Both the position numbers and the translations under genes were made by a program. From contig OKRB01000001.1 of the NCBI GenBank assembly GCA_900290245.1, positions 39,873 through 103,872 on the forward strand: DNA of 64,000 nt, in the 5' to 3' direction. Origin of the DNA: Candidatus Sulfuritelmatomonas gaucii. GTDB lineage: Bacteria > Acidobacteriota > Terriglobia > Terriglobales > Acidobacteriaceae. The notes under the pieces were generated by a model that was not told where the DNA came from, made no database searches, and was given only the letters and a program-made list of their open reading frames with translations. How positions within the stretch are numbered: position 1 is the first letter of the stretch; the number at the start of each line of letters is the position of its first letter. Positions 37,351 to 45,227 of this stretch are shown here, in pieces.

Positions 37351-38686
37351 GTTTCCTCCCCTGCATGCGTTTCCCTCTGGCTCCCCGCGCCGCCAGCCGT
37401 GGCCGCTTCACCGCACGGCCCAGCCGCGTACGAATCGCTTCGGCGTGTCCTGTCAGTCCTTCCGCCTCAGCCAGCAGAGCAGCCTTCGGTCCCAGCGCGC
37501 GTACGCCCTGCTCGGCGTACTCCTGCACCGTAATCAGTTTCACAAAATCGTTCACACTCAACCCGCCGCGCACGCGCGCCATGCCGCCAGTGGGCAGTGT
37601 GTGATTCGGCCCCGAGATGTAGTCGCCCAAAGGCTGTGCAGACCATCGCCCCACAAATACCGAACCCGCATTCTCCACCCACTTCACATCGTTCGCGGTA
37701 TCCACGGTCAGGTGCTCCGGTGCAAGCAGATTCGTGATCCTGCGCGCTTCTTCCACCGATCCCGCCACGATCGCCACGCCATTTCGTTCCAGCGCCTCAC
37801 GCGCCACGCTGTTGTCGCGGCTTAGCTCTTTCGCCTCTGCAATCACCTTCCGCGCCAGCTCCTCGCGTGTCGTCACAAACACCGCCAGCGCTTCAGGATC
37901 ATGCTCCGCCTGCGCCACAAGATCGCTCGCAATGTCGGCCGGGCTACCGTGCTCGCTTGTCACTACGATCTCCGTTGGTCCGGCGAGCATGTCGATGGCG
38001 CAATCAAATGCCACGAGCCGCTTGGCCGCAGTCACATATAGACTGCCCGGACCCACAATCTTGTCCACACGCGGCAAGCTCTCAGTTCCGTAAGCCAGCG
38101 CCGCCACGGCATGCGCCCCGCCCAGCCGGTAAAACTCAGCAATCCCCAGCAGATGTGCCGCGGCCAACGTCTCCGTTGCAGGCTTCGGCGAAACCGCAAC
38201 GATTCGCCGCACTCCTGCCACTTGAGCCGGAATCGCCGTCATCAGCAGCGTAGACGGCAGCGGATGCCTGCCGCTCGGCACGTAACAACCGACCGACCCA
38301 AGCGGCCGGACAAGCTGCCCAGTCAATAACCCGGCAACCGGAGAAGCTTTCCATGATCCCGGCATCTGTTTCTTCGCAAACGCCCGAATCTGCTTGGCAG
38401 CCGTCGTGAGCCCATCTCGCAGCGCAGGATCAATCGTCTTCCACGCCGAACGCATCTCGTCCTGCGTCACGCGCAGTGCGTCCAGGCTCTTTCCTGATCC
38501 GCTGAACCCATCAAATTTTCTCGCGTAGCGCAGCAGTGCACGGTCGCCGTGCCGTCGCACATCGGCCACAATTCGCTTCACCACGGGCAATACACTCTCG
38601 AGGGCTGCACCGCCGCGCCGTTCCAGCTTCGCCAGCGTTTCTGCCGCGGCGCGCGCGCTTCGCCCTGTTGTACGGATCAGCCTCAT
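37343..38686 (-). CDS. hisD: Histidinol dehydrogenase
   Basis: 447-residue zinc enzyme carrying out the last two oxidations to histidine. PLGSVGCYVPSGRHPLPSTLLMTAIPA, DMLAGPTEI, VAQAEHDPEA, LAPEHLTVDT, GRWSAQPLGDYISGPNHTLPTGG and SVNDFVK are family signatures that include zinc and catalytic histidines. The start at 38686 follows GAGGGA. The C-terminus ends in a basic tail. A 74-base gap with a two-hairpin repeat separates it from hisG. Confidence 0.95.
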   Translation of the reverse strand: MRLIRTTGRSARAAAETLAKLERRGGAALESVLPVVKRIVADVRRHGDRALLRYARKFDGFSGSGKSLDALRVTQDEMRSAWKTIDPALRDGLTTAAKQIRAFAKKQMPGSWKASPVAGLLTGQLVRPLGSVGCYVPSGRHPLPSTLLMTAIPAQVAGVRRIVAVSPKPATETLAAAHLLGIAEFYRLGGAHAVAALAYGTESLPRVDKIVGPGSLYVTAAKRLVAFDCAIDMLAGPTEIVVTSEHGSPADIASDLVAQAEHDPEALAVFVTTREELARKVIAEAKELSRDNSVAREALERNGVAIVAGSVEEARRITNLLAPEHLTVDTANDVKWVENAGSVFVGRWSAQPLGDYISGPNHTLPTGGMARVRGGLSVNDFVKLITVQEYAEQGVRALGPKAALLAEAEGLTGHAEAIRTRLGRAVKRPRLAARGARGKRMQGRKRG

Positions 38687-38694
38687 CGTTCCCT

Positions 38695-38758
38695 CAGGGG
38701 CCAAAGCCCCCAATCATTCTGGTCGGCGATGATGTACGGGCTAATGCCCGTACCCTTC
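38695..38758 (-). repeat. Two-hairpin intergenic repeat, copy B, inside the his operon
   Basis: Reverse-oriented relative of 27039-27099. A perfect 8-bp hairpin (38734-38741 with 38746-38753, loop TAAT) lies next to a GGGGCTTTGGCCCC-type hairpin on the minus strand. Its position between hisG and hisD could affect mRNA stability or expression of the distal genes. Confidence 0.65.
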
Positions 38759-38760
38759 GC

Positions 38761-39636
38761 TTACAGCACTACCTTGTTCAGCGGATACTCCACAATGCCC
38801 GCGCCGCCGGCTGCCTTCAGCCGCGGAATCACATCGCGCGCCACGCGCTCCTCGAGAATCGTGTTGACCGCCACCCACTCCGAATCGCTCAATTGCGAGA
38901 TGGTCGGCGAATTCAACGCCGGCAGCACGGCAAGCACAGCCTCAAGGTCGCCACGCTTCACGTTCAGCATCAGCCCCACCTGCGACTGCGCATCAATCGC
39001 GCCCCGCAGCATGGTCGCAATCTGGTCGATCTTCTGCCGCTTCCACGCATCAGCCAGCGCGGCTTTGCCGGCGATCAGGTGCGTTTCGCTCTCCATCACT
39101 GTGTCGATAATCTTCAGGTGATTGGCCTTCAGTGAGCTGCCCGTCTCCGTCACCTCGACAATCGCGTCGGCCAGCATCGGCGGCTTAACTTCCGTCGCCC
39201 CCCAACTGAATTCCACCTTCACATTCACGCCCTTTGCGGCAAAGTAGCGCTTGCTCGTTTCCACCAGCTCGGTTGCAATAATCTTTCCTTCCAGGTCTTC
39301 GGCCTTTTCGTATCCGCTCGACTCCGGCACGGCCAGCACCCAGCGCACCTTGCGCCGGCTCTGCTTGGCATAGGTCAGCGTCGTTACGCTTTCCACTTCC
39401 AGGCCGCTCTCTACCACCCAGTCAATGCCCGTCAGTCCCGCGTCCAGCACGCCGTGATCCACATACCGAGCCATCTCCTGCGCGCGGATCAGCATGCACT
39501 CAATCTCGCTGTCGTCGATCGAAGGAAAATACGATCTCCCGTCTGCGTAGATGTTCCATCCTGCGCGCTTGAACAGCGCGATCGTTGCTTCCTGCAAACT
39601 GCCCTTGGGAATTCCAAGCCTTAGCTTGTCAGCCAC
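38761..39636 (-). CDS. hisG: ATP phosphoribosyltransferase, long form
   Basis: First committed step of histidine synthesis. Its 291 residues match the long HisG type with a C-terminal ACT-like regulatory domain (about 215-291), so allosteric inhibition by histidine is expected and no HisZ partner is needed. Signatures are [46 protein letters not shown] and [13 protein letters not shown]. The GTG start overlaps the hisI end by eight bases. Confidence 0.93.
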   Translation of the reverse strand: MADKLRLGIPKGSLQEATIALFKRAGWNIYADGRSYFPSIDDSEIECMLIRAQEMARYVDHGVLDAGLTGIDWVVESGLEVESVTTLTYAKQSRRKVRWVLAVPESSGYEKAEDLEGKIIATELVETSKRYFAAKGVNVKVEFSWGATEVKPPMLADAIVEVTETGSSLKANHLKIIDTVMESETHLIAGKAALADAWKRQKIDQIATMLRGAIDAQSQVGLMLNVKRGDLEAVLAVLPALNSPTISQLSDSEWVAVNTILEERVARDVIPRLKAAGGAGIVEYPLNKVVL

Positions 39637-39991
39637 GATTCACCCCCGTCCACGGTCCCGCTTCGATCGGGCGCGTAAAGCAACTCACCGTGCCCTCGTG
39701 GCACACCAGGCCGTCGCCTTCCACTTCCACCCGGAACAGAAGCGTGTCGTTGTCGCAGTCAGTCGCGGCCGAGATCACGCGCAGGCGGTTGCCACTGGTC
39801 TCGCCCTTCATCCACAACTTCTCCCGAGTGCGGCTCCAGAAGGTCACAAACCCGCTCTCTTGCGTCTTGGCATAGCTGGCCGCATTCAAAAAGCCCAGCA
39901 TCAAAACCTCGCCCGTCCGCGCATCCTGCACGATTCCCGGCACCAGGCCGCCCATCTTGGCAAAATCAATTGTCGTTATTTTCTCAGTCAT
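39629..39991 (-). CDS. hisI: Phosphoribosyl-AMP cyclohydrolase
   Basis: 120-residue PRA-CH enzyme, the first structural gene of the operon. Landmarks are [38 protein letters not shown], and metal ligands in [13 protein letters not shown] and [12 protein letters not shown]. The HisE (PRA-PH) domain often fused to HisI is absent. The start at 39991 is 40 bases downstream of the leader terminator. Confidence 0.94.
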   Translation of the reverse strand: MTEKITTIDFAKMGGLVPGIVQDARTGEVLMLGFLNAASYAKTQESGFVTFWSRTREKLWMKGETSGNRLRVISAATDCDNDTLLFRVEVEGDGLVCHEGTVSCFTRPIEAGPWTGVNRG

Positions 39992-40031
39992 GCTCGATCC
40001 TGTCCTGGGTTGAAAATTGTGTCCAAACACG

Positions 40032-40062
40032 AAAAAACCCACCAGCGTTGATCGCCGGCGGG
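40032..40062 (-). terminator. his operon attenuator terminator
   Basis: On the minus strand a 10-bp stem (40053-40062 with 40038-40047, two G-U pairs, five-base loop) is followed by six T residues (40032-40037). It lies between the leader peptide and hisI. The alternative antiterminator pairs the 5' arm (40054-40061) perfectly over 8 bp with 40113-40120 in the leader. Confidence 0.9.
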
Positions 40063-40092
40063 CTTTGCTTTCCTTTTGATCTCTCTGGCCGC

Positions 40093-40170
40093 TTATCTCA
40101 GGCCATGGCAGTCCGCCGGCATGGTTGTCCGATGATGATGGTGATGGCCGTGATGGCGGAAGCTCTGCAC
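40093..40170 (-). CDS. hisL: Histidine-rich leader peptide of the his attenuator
   Basis: A 25-codon reading frame starting at GTG and ending at TAA, upstream of the attenuator terminator. Codons 6-13 read His-His-Gly followed by five His, and codon 22 adds an eighth His. TTGGAAATA precedes the GTG as a possible weak ribosome site. Ribosome stalling in the His run (40155-40132) would leave 40113-40120 free to pair with the terminator arm, allowing read-through into hisI. Completed translation would favour the terminator. It is too short for ordinary gene callers. Confidence 0.85.
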   Translation of the reverse strand: MQSFRHHGHHHHHRTTMPADCHGLR

Positions 40171-40201
40171 TATTTCCAACCTAAGGGCAGACCCCGGATC
40201 G

Positions 40202-40207
40202 TGTCAA
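40202..40207 (-). promoter_or_regulatory. Possible -35 element of the his operon
   Basis: TTGACA on the minus strand, 31 bases before the hisL start codon. No good -10 hexamer is visible at the standard spacing, so this is tentative. Confidence 0.35.
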
Positions 40208-40239
40208 ATGGTTCTTGTGGCACCCAATTGGGAGGCTCC

Positions 40240-40680
40240 ATGCCATTGCCAGTTTCTGGCCTTTCTTCAAGACCGTTCACTTTCAACTGCGAGCGCATGA
40301 TGCAGGCGTCGGCGGAAACGCTCTTTCGCGCCTGGACCGAACAGTTTGATCGCTGGTTTGCAGCGCCCGGTTCGGTCCTGATGCAACCCCGCGTCGATAC
40401 GGCATTCTTCTTCGAAACTGAATTTGAAGGCCAGCGGCATCCTCACTACGGCCGCTTCCTCCGCCTGAAACGCCCCCAGCTTGTTGAGCTTACATGGCTT
40501 ACTTCAGCCACCAAAGGCTCCGAAACGCAGGTGGGCGTTGAACTCATACCGAGCGGAATGGGCACCATGCTCCGTCTCACACATGCCGGATTTCCCGACG
40601 AGGAATCAAAGCGGCGCCATCAGGACGCGTGGCCGCATGTGCTGGCTCACCTCGACCAGCGCATGCAAGAGAGTGCTTGA
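40240..40680 (+). CDS. SRPBCC / AHSA1-family protein
   Basis: A 146-residue START/Bet v1-like fold protein. Residues [34 protein letters not shown] and [20 protein letters not shown]... [35 protein letters not shown] follow the AHSA1 pattern of a ligand-binding helix-grip. The start at 40240 follows GGAGG. The frame stays open upstream only because it is antisense to the His-rich leader. It is divergent from the his operon, with 69 bases between start codons. Ligand unknown. Confidence 0.82.
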   Translation: MPLPVSGLSSRPFTFNCERMMQASAETLFRAWTEQFDRWFAAPGSVLMQPRVDTAFFFETEFEGQRHPHYGRFLRLKRPQLVELTWLTSATKGSETQVGVELIPSGMGTMLRLTHAGFPDEESKRRHQDAWPHVLAHLDQRMQESA

Positions 40681-40791
40681 TTTGCGATTCCGCCATGGCA
40701 TCCGCACGCCAGTTGATTGTGCGTTAAGGCACAGCCAATTGAAGACTCATCCGGCGCGGTTACACCAGATTGTGAAGCGCGCCAAACAAAC

Positions 40792-42630
40792 CTATCGCTT
40801 TGCTGAAGCCTGCTCTTGAAACATCTCAGCAACGTGCTGATACAGCCGGTTGCGTTGAGCGAAACGGTCGGATGCCGCCGTCACATAGCGTATTTGCAGA
40901 TCGATGCCCGAGCCGGACGGCCGCACGCTCACCACAGGCGCCGCGCTAATCCGGCTCAGGCTCCCCTCCCGCGTCGCATGTTTCCACTCATGCTCCGCGC
41001 GGGTCGCATTCTCATGCGTCTCCTCGGCGACAGCTTTTTGAACCTGCTCCATCACCGCGTGGACATCGGCGGACTGTGGCACGCTCACCGAGATTTCGTC
41101 CCAGGTCCACTGTCCGGCTGTGGAGAAATTGAAATACTGACCCCGGATCGCAAAGCCGTTCATGAACGAAATGCGCCGCCCCGTCGGATATCCCTGGTCG
41201 GCCAGTCCACTCGTTTCAAGCAGCGTTGTGGTCATCAAGCCGATCTCGTGCACTTCGCCGCAAACGCCGTTGATTTCTACCCAATCACCGACATGGATGC
41301 CGTTCTTGCCCATCAGAACGAACCAGCCTAAAAACGCGAGGATGTAATCCTGCAGCGCAATCGTCAGGGCGGCAGTAGTTAGGCCCAGAATCGTTGGCGT
41401 CTCTTTGGGCGGGCCAAAGATCACAATCAGGATGATTATGACGCCCAATGCCTGAATGCCTAACTCGAGAACATTGCGCAGCGTGCGCATCTGTCTGCGT
41501 TCTGTTACTGTCCGGTCCATGATGCGGCGCACGAGGGCGTCGCATAAGAAGATGCCTGCCAGGATCGCAAGAATCGCCATGAACGACTGCAGGATCAGGT
41601 GCAGCACAATCACATGCTGCAACTTCACCTGGTCTTCCCATTTCGAGTACAAAGTCGCAAGCTGCTGTTCTGTTTGGATACGGTCGTCGTCGATGCTCAG
41701 GATTTGCCGCTCGATGCTTCGATCCTTCAGGTTCGCGAGCTGCGTCGTGCGGTCGGGCACAGCACCGGCAGCGGCCGCCGCATTTGCCTTTGTCTCCAGT
41801 GCGTTGTGCTCCTCAGTCAGGCTGTGCGCGTCGTTCTGTGCTTCTCCCAACGCCTCTTTGATCAATCCAGCGCGCTGGCGTTGCCTGAACCAGGCCCCAA
41901 TCCTTGAAGCCAGTGTCTGATCTTGCCTGGCTGAGACAACCGCGATCTGGCCGCTTTCCACCTCGCTGTCGTACTTCTTCATCGATTCTTCATGCGCCGC
42001 CAGCTCATTCTGGATCTCCTCACTGTGATCGCCGGCTGCCCGCGCCAGATCACGTTGGGTGTCTGTGAGCTCGTCGGAGTCGAGCCCCAACTGCGCCTTG
42101 GCCACTTCAAGATCGTCGCTCGCCGATGCGCTTGATACGCTGTTTCTGGCCGCGGCTCCATGCGGATTGGCTGCGGCCGCCAGGCCGTCTACCATCGCCT
42201 GGTCCTGCTGCTTCAGTTGCTGCAGTTGGGCGACTTTCTGCGAAAGCGCCAGTGCGTCACCCGATAGCTTCCTGTGCTCCGTGTCCAGGCGTGCTTGGCG
42301 GAGGGCCGCGGCAAACGCCTGATCGACTTCGTGGTCGGCCAGGTGCTCGGCCTGCCGCGCATATTCGTTTTCTTCGGATGTCACCGCCAGGGAGGCCAGT
42401 GCCTGCGCCGTTTGCCATGGCTGTACGTCGACGAGCGATTGTCCCTCTCCTGGACCGTGTGCGCCAGCTTTGCCGTGGAGGTAGGTCATCGCGCCGCGCG
42501 TGGTCCACAAAAAGGTGGCGCACACGATCAGCAGCGCAAGCAGGGTGATGGCGAGCACGAGGCCGGTCTTGCCAAAAAGACGATTGCCTGACGGCCCGTC
42601 ATTGGGGGGAACGGCAGCGGAAGTTGCCAT
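40792..42630 (-). CDS. MscS-family mechanosensitive channel with long coiled-coil domain
   Basis: A 612-residue membrane protein. It has a first helix at 24-46, then a periplasmic region (about 60-320) rich in Glu, Gln and Ala with coiled-coil character. Further helices at about 330-355 and 385-405 precede the MscS core (LGLTTAALTIALQDYILAFLGWFVLMGKNGIHVGDWVEINGVCGEVHEIGL is split over about 412-460), and a cytoplasmic beta and alpha-beta domain runs to the C-terminus. The extra domain resembles large MscK/YbdG-type channels. It should release osmolytes on hypo-osmotic shock. The gene is divergent from the HhH protein and converges on the SRPBCC gene. Confidence 0.88.
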   Translation of the reverse strand: MATSAAVPPNDGPSGNRLFGKTGLVLAITLLALLIVCATFLWTTRGAMTYLHGKAGAHGPGEGQSLVDVQPWQTAQALASLAVTSEENEYARQAEHLADHEVDQAFAAALRQARLDTEHRKLSGDALALSQKVAQLQQLKQQDQAMVDGLAAAANPHGAAARNSVSSASASDDLEVAKAQLGLDSDELTDTQRDLARAAGDHSEEIQNELAAHEESMKKYDSEVESGQIAVVSARQDQTLASRIGAWFRQRQRAGLIKEALGEAQNDAHSLTEEHNALETKANAAAAAGAVPDRTTQLANLKDRSIERQILSIDDDRIQTEQQLATLYSKWEDQVKLQHVIVLHLILQSFMAILAILAGIFLCDALVRRIMDRTVTERRQMRTLRNVLELGIQALGVIIILIVIFGPPKETPTILGLTTAALTIALQDYILAFLGWFVLMGKNGIHVGDWVEINGVCGEVHEIGLMTTTLLETSGLADQGYPTGRRISFMNGFAIRGQYFNFSTAGQWTWDEISVSVPQSADVHAVMEQVQKAVAEETHENATRAEHEWKHATREGSLSRISAAPVVSVRPSGSGIDLQIRYVTAASDRFAQRNRLYQHVAEMFQEQASAKR

Positions 42631-42758
42631 ACTTCTATTTTTACAGGCCGCTCGCCCCTTTGGGCTGCTCAGCCATTCTTCGCTTGCCGGTCCACCTCCG
42701 GCTTGCGGGGAACGGGATCGGGGCCGAAAATGGAGCCGTGCATTGCCGAACTCGTTTG

Positions 42759-43076
42759 ATGGCGATCGTAGTGGCGACCCTATTGTTCGGCCTCGCCGGC
42801 CAAAGCAGCGCTGCTGCGGCTCCGCTGCAATCCGATTCTTCTCGAGCCGCGGCCAAGGCGAAATCCATTCCGCCGCCCGAAGAGCGCACCGACGTTAATC
42901 GCGCGAGTGTTGCGGAGCTTCTCAAGATTCCCGGCATGACTCCGAGTTGGGCGGGTCGGATCGTGCGTTTTCGCCCTTACCGCACCAAGCAGGACCTTCT
43001 CGATCGCGGTGTGCTCCCCAGCGATTTTTACGATCGCATCAAGGACTACGTGATCGCGCACCGCGAAAAGCAGTGA
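42759..43076 (+). CDS. Exported helix-hairpin-helix protein (ComEA-like)
   Basis: 105 residues: signal peptide (IVVATLLFGLAGQSSAAAA) and a C-terminal helix-hairpin-helix module (about 45-100) with TDVNRASVAELLKIPGMTPSWAGRIVRFRPYRTKQDLLDRGVLP. Proteins of this kind bind DNA nonspecifically, as ComEA does in natural transformation. No other competence gene is nearby. Start ATG 42759 gives a clean signal peptide; an earlier start would add 45 unrelated residues. Confidence 0.8.
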   Translation: MAIVVATLLFGLAGQSSAAAAPLQSDSSRAAAKAKSIPPPEERTDVNRASVAELLKIPGMTPSWAGRIVRFRPYRTKQDLLDRGVLPSDFYDRIKDYVIAHREKQ

Positions 43077-43200
43077 TTTCCCAGCGCGACTACGCCACCG
43101 GCCGGGCCGCGGCCAATGCCCACGGCCAGGCGGATTCCACAGCCCGTTCCCCTCCCGCGACTGCTTGCAGGTACACTGTCCTCTTAAAGGAGGGTTCCCC

Positions 43201-43974
43201 ATGCAAACCCAAATCGTAGGCACCACCATGCCGGTGCTCGACGTGCAACTCGACCCCAACGAGGCCGTGTTTTCTGAGAGCGGAGAGCTCTCCTGGATGA
43301 CCGCCTCGATCCAGATGATGACGCACACGCAAATGGGAGGCGGTGGCGGGCTTTTTGGTGTCCTCAAGCGCGTGGCTGGCGGCGGAAGCATCTTCATGAC
43401 CGAATACCGCGCCGTTCAGTACCCAGGCGTGGTGTCCTTTGCCACCAGGGTTCCCGGCCACATCGTGCCGGTTCAACTGGGCCAGAACTTCGAATACATG
43501 GTGCACCGGCACGGCTTTCTCTGCGCCACCCCCCAGGTCACCATCAGCGTAGGATTCCAGCAGTCGCTCGGGGCGGGCATCTTTGGCGGCGACGGGTTTC
43601 TTCTGCAGCGCGTTGGCGGCGTGGGCATGGCTTGGCTCGAACTGTCCGGCGAGCTCATCCAGAAGAACCTCCAGCCCGGCGAAGTGCTGCGCGTTCATCC
43701 GGGTCACGTCGGCGCATTCCAGACCTCCGTCGGCTTCCAGATCACCACGGTTCCCGGCATCAAGAACATGATCTTCGGCGGCGACGGGATCTTTCTGGCC
43801 CAAATGGTTGGCCCGGGCACCGTGTGGCTGCAAACACTACCCATCTCGCGGCTGGCGCACCAGATTTACGAATATCTCCCGCACTCTGAGGCGCGCGCTG
43901 CAACACCCGCCGCTGCTGTCGGCGGAGGCCTGTTGGGAGCCATCGCGGGCTCAATTTTCAGCGGCGACCAGTAG
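43201..43974 (+). CDS. AIM24 / TIGR00266-family protein
   Basis: 257 residues with the repeated beta pattern of AIM24 proteins. VLDVQLDPNEAVFSESGELSWMTASIQM, GFLLQRVGGVGMAWLELSGE and GDGIFLAQMVGPGTVWLQTLPI are characteristic, and a Gly-rich hydrophobic C-terminus (VGGGLLGAIAGSIF) may touch the membrane. The bacterial function is unknown; the mitochondrial homologue supports inner-membrane organisation. The start follows a strong AAAGGAGG. Confidence 0.87.
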   Translation: MQTQIVGTTMPVLDVQLDPNEAVFSESGELSWMTASIQMMTHTQMGGGGGLFGVLKRVAGGGSIFMTEYRAVQYPGVVSFATRVPGHIVPVQLGQNFEYMVHRHGFLCATPQVTISVGFQQSLGAGIFGGDGFLLQRVGGVGMAWLELSGELIQKNLQPGEVLRVHPGHVGAFQTSVGFQITTVPGIKNMIFGGDGIFLAQMVGPGTVWLQTLPISRLAHQIYEYLPHSEARAATPAAAVGGGLLGAIAGSIFSGDQ

Positions 43975-44162
43975 CGGCATCGCGCGATCTGACGGTTCAG
44001 CAATCGGGCAGGACGGCGCGTGCCGGCCATGCAGCGGGGCACCGCGGACCTGAACGCTGTACGATGGACCGGGTACTCACCGGCGGCGCAGAATCCCGGC
44101 CGGGCTGTCTGCCCGCTCGTTGACCTGCATCGAATCCGGTGTGCCTGCAAGGAACGTCTCGC

Positions 44163-45197
44163 ATGACTCAATCGTCCCTGTTATCACGCAAGGTGCGCGG
44201 CCACATCGTCTTCTCGTTTCTGATTGTGGCGGCTGCCTACGTGGCTTGGCTTGTCCGCGGTGTGCTGGTATTGCTTTACGTTTCCGCGCTCTTCGCGGTT
44301 GTGCTCACCCCTGTGGTGCACGCCACTTCGCGGATCCGTATTGGTAAGTGGCGGCCATTTCGCGGCTCACTGGCGATCCTGATTCTTCTGCTGATCGTGG
44401 CAGGCGCCCTAACCGTCTTCGGCTTCCTCGCCCTGCCGCCGTTTATTCGCGACATGCAGTCCCTCGACGTCGACCTGCCGGCCCGTGCTCCTGCGCTGCT
44501 CCAGAAGATCCGGCAAATTCCATTCGCTGAGCGATTGGGCTCCGGCGACCTGATTAATTGGGTTCAGGATGCACTCAGCCGGGCGGCAACGTTTCTCTTC
44601 TTCTCGGTCAAGACCTGGGCGGGCGCCTTCGTTCAGGTCGTTGCCGGTTTTGTGCTAACCCTTTACTTCATCCTGGAGGGCGACACAGCTTATCACTGGT
44701 TCCTCTCCTTCCTTTCGCCCAAGCCTCGCCAACGTCTTGACGCAACGCTGCAGAGAGCGGCCACCCGCATGCAGAAATGGCTGCTCGGTCAGGCCAGTCT
44801 CATGCTCATTCTCGGAATGGCCAGCACCATCGTTTTTCTCGTCCTGGATATCCGTTACGCCTACGCCCTTGGCGTGCTCTCGGGATTGCTGAATGTCGTT
44901 CCCGTGCTCGGCGCCGCTGTTTCCGTGACGCTCGCTCTCCTGGTGGCTGCCGTCGATTCATGGGGACGCGTGCTCGGCGTTGCCATCTTCTTTCTCATTT
45001 ATCTTCAAATCGAAAATACATGGCTTGTTCCCCGCATCATGCAGAGGCGCGTGAATCTGCCTGCGCTGGGCATCTTTGTCGCTCTGGTTCTGGGCTCCAC
45101 GCTCGAAGGCATCCCGGGGGCCATGGTCGCGATTCCCACCGCTGTGCTGGTCACTGAGCTGGTTGATGAGTATCTCGTGCACAAAGACGAGGCCTAG
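44163..45197 (+). CDS. AI-2E family transporter (PerM/TqsA-like)
   Basis: A 344-residue inner-membrane protein with about eight helices and the amphipathic segment ATRMQKWLLGQASLMLILGMASTIVFLVLDIRYAYALGVLSGLLNVVPVLGA (split between about 200 and 255) that defines the family. The C-terminus PGAMVAIPTAVLVTELVDEY is typical. Family members export signals or ions, and some are sodium/proton antiporters, so AI-2 transport should not be assumed. The start at 44163 follows AAGGAA. Confidence 0.85.
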   Translation: MTQSSLLSRKVRGHIVFSFLIVAAAYVAWLVRGVLVLLYVSALFAVVLTPVVHATSRIRIGKWRPFRGSLAILILLLIVAGALTVFGFLALPPFIRDMQSLDVDLPARAPALLQKIRQIPFAERLGSGDLINWVQDALSRAATFLFFSVKTWAGAFVQVVAGFVLTLYFILEGDTAYHWFLSFLSPKPRQRLDATLQRAATRMQKWLLGQASLMLILGMASTIVFLVLDIRYAYALGVLSGLLNVVPVLGAAVSVTLALLVAAVDSWGRVLGVAIFFLIYLQIENTWLVPRIMQRRVNLPALGIFVALVLGSTLEGIPGAMVAIPTAVLVTELVDEYLVHKDEA

Positions 45198-45227
45198 CGC
45201 ATCCTGTCGTTTTCTTCGCGCCAACCG

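Noticed and set aside
40108..40239. Upstream extension of the SRPBCC protein including a Met-rich MMMVMAVM stretch
   Set aside because: This is the complement of the His codons of the leader peptide; the SRPBCC gene has its own GGAGG and ATG at 40240.
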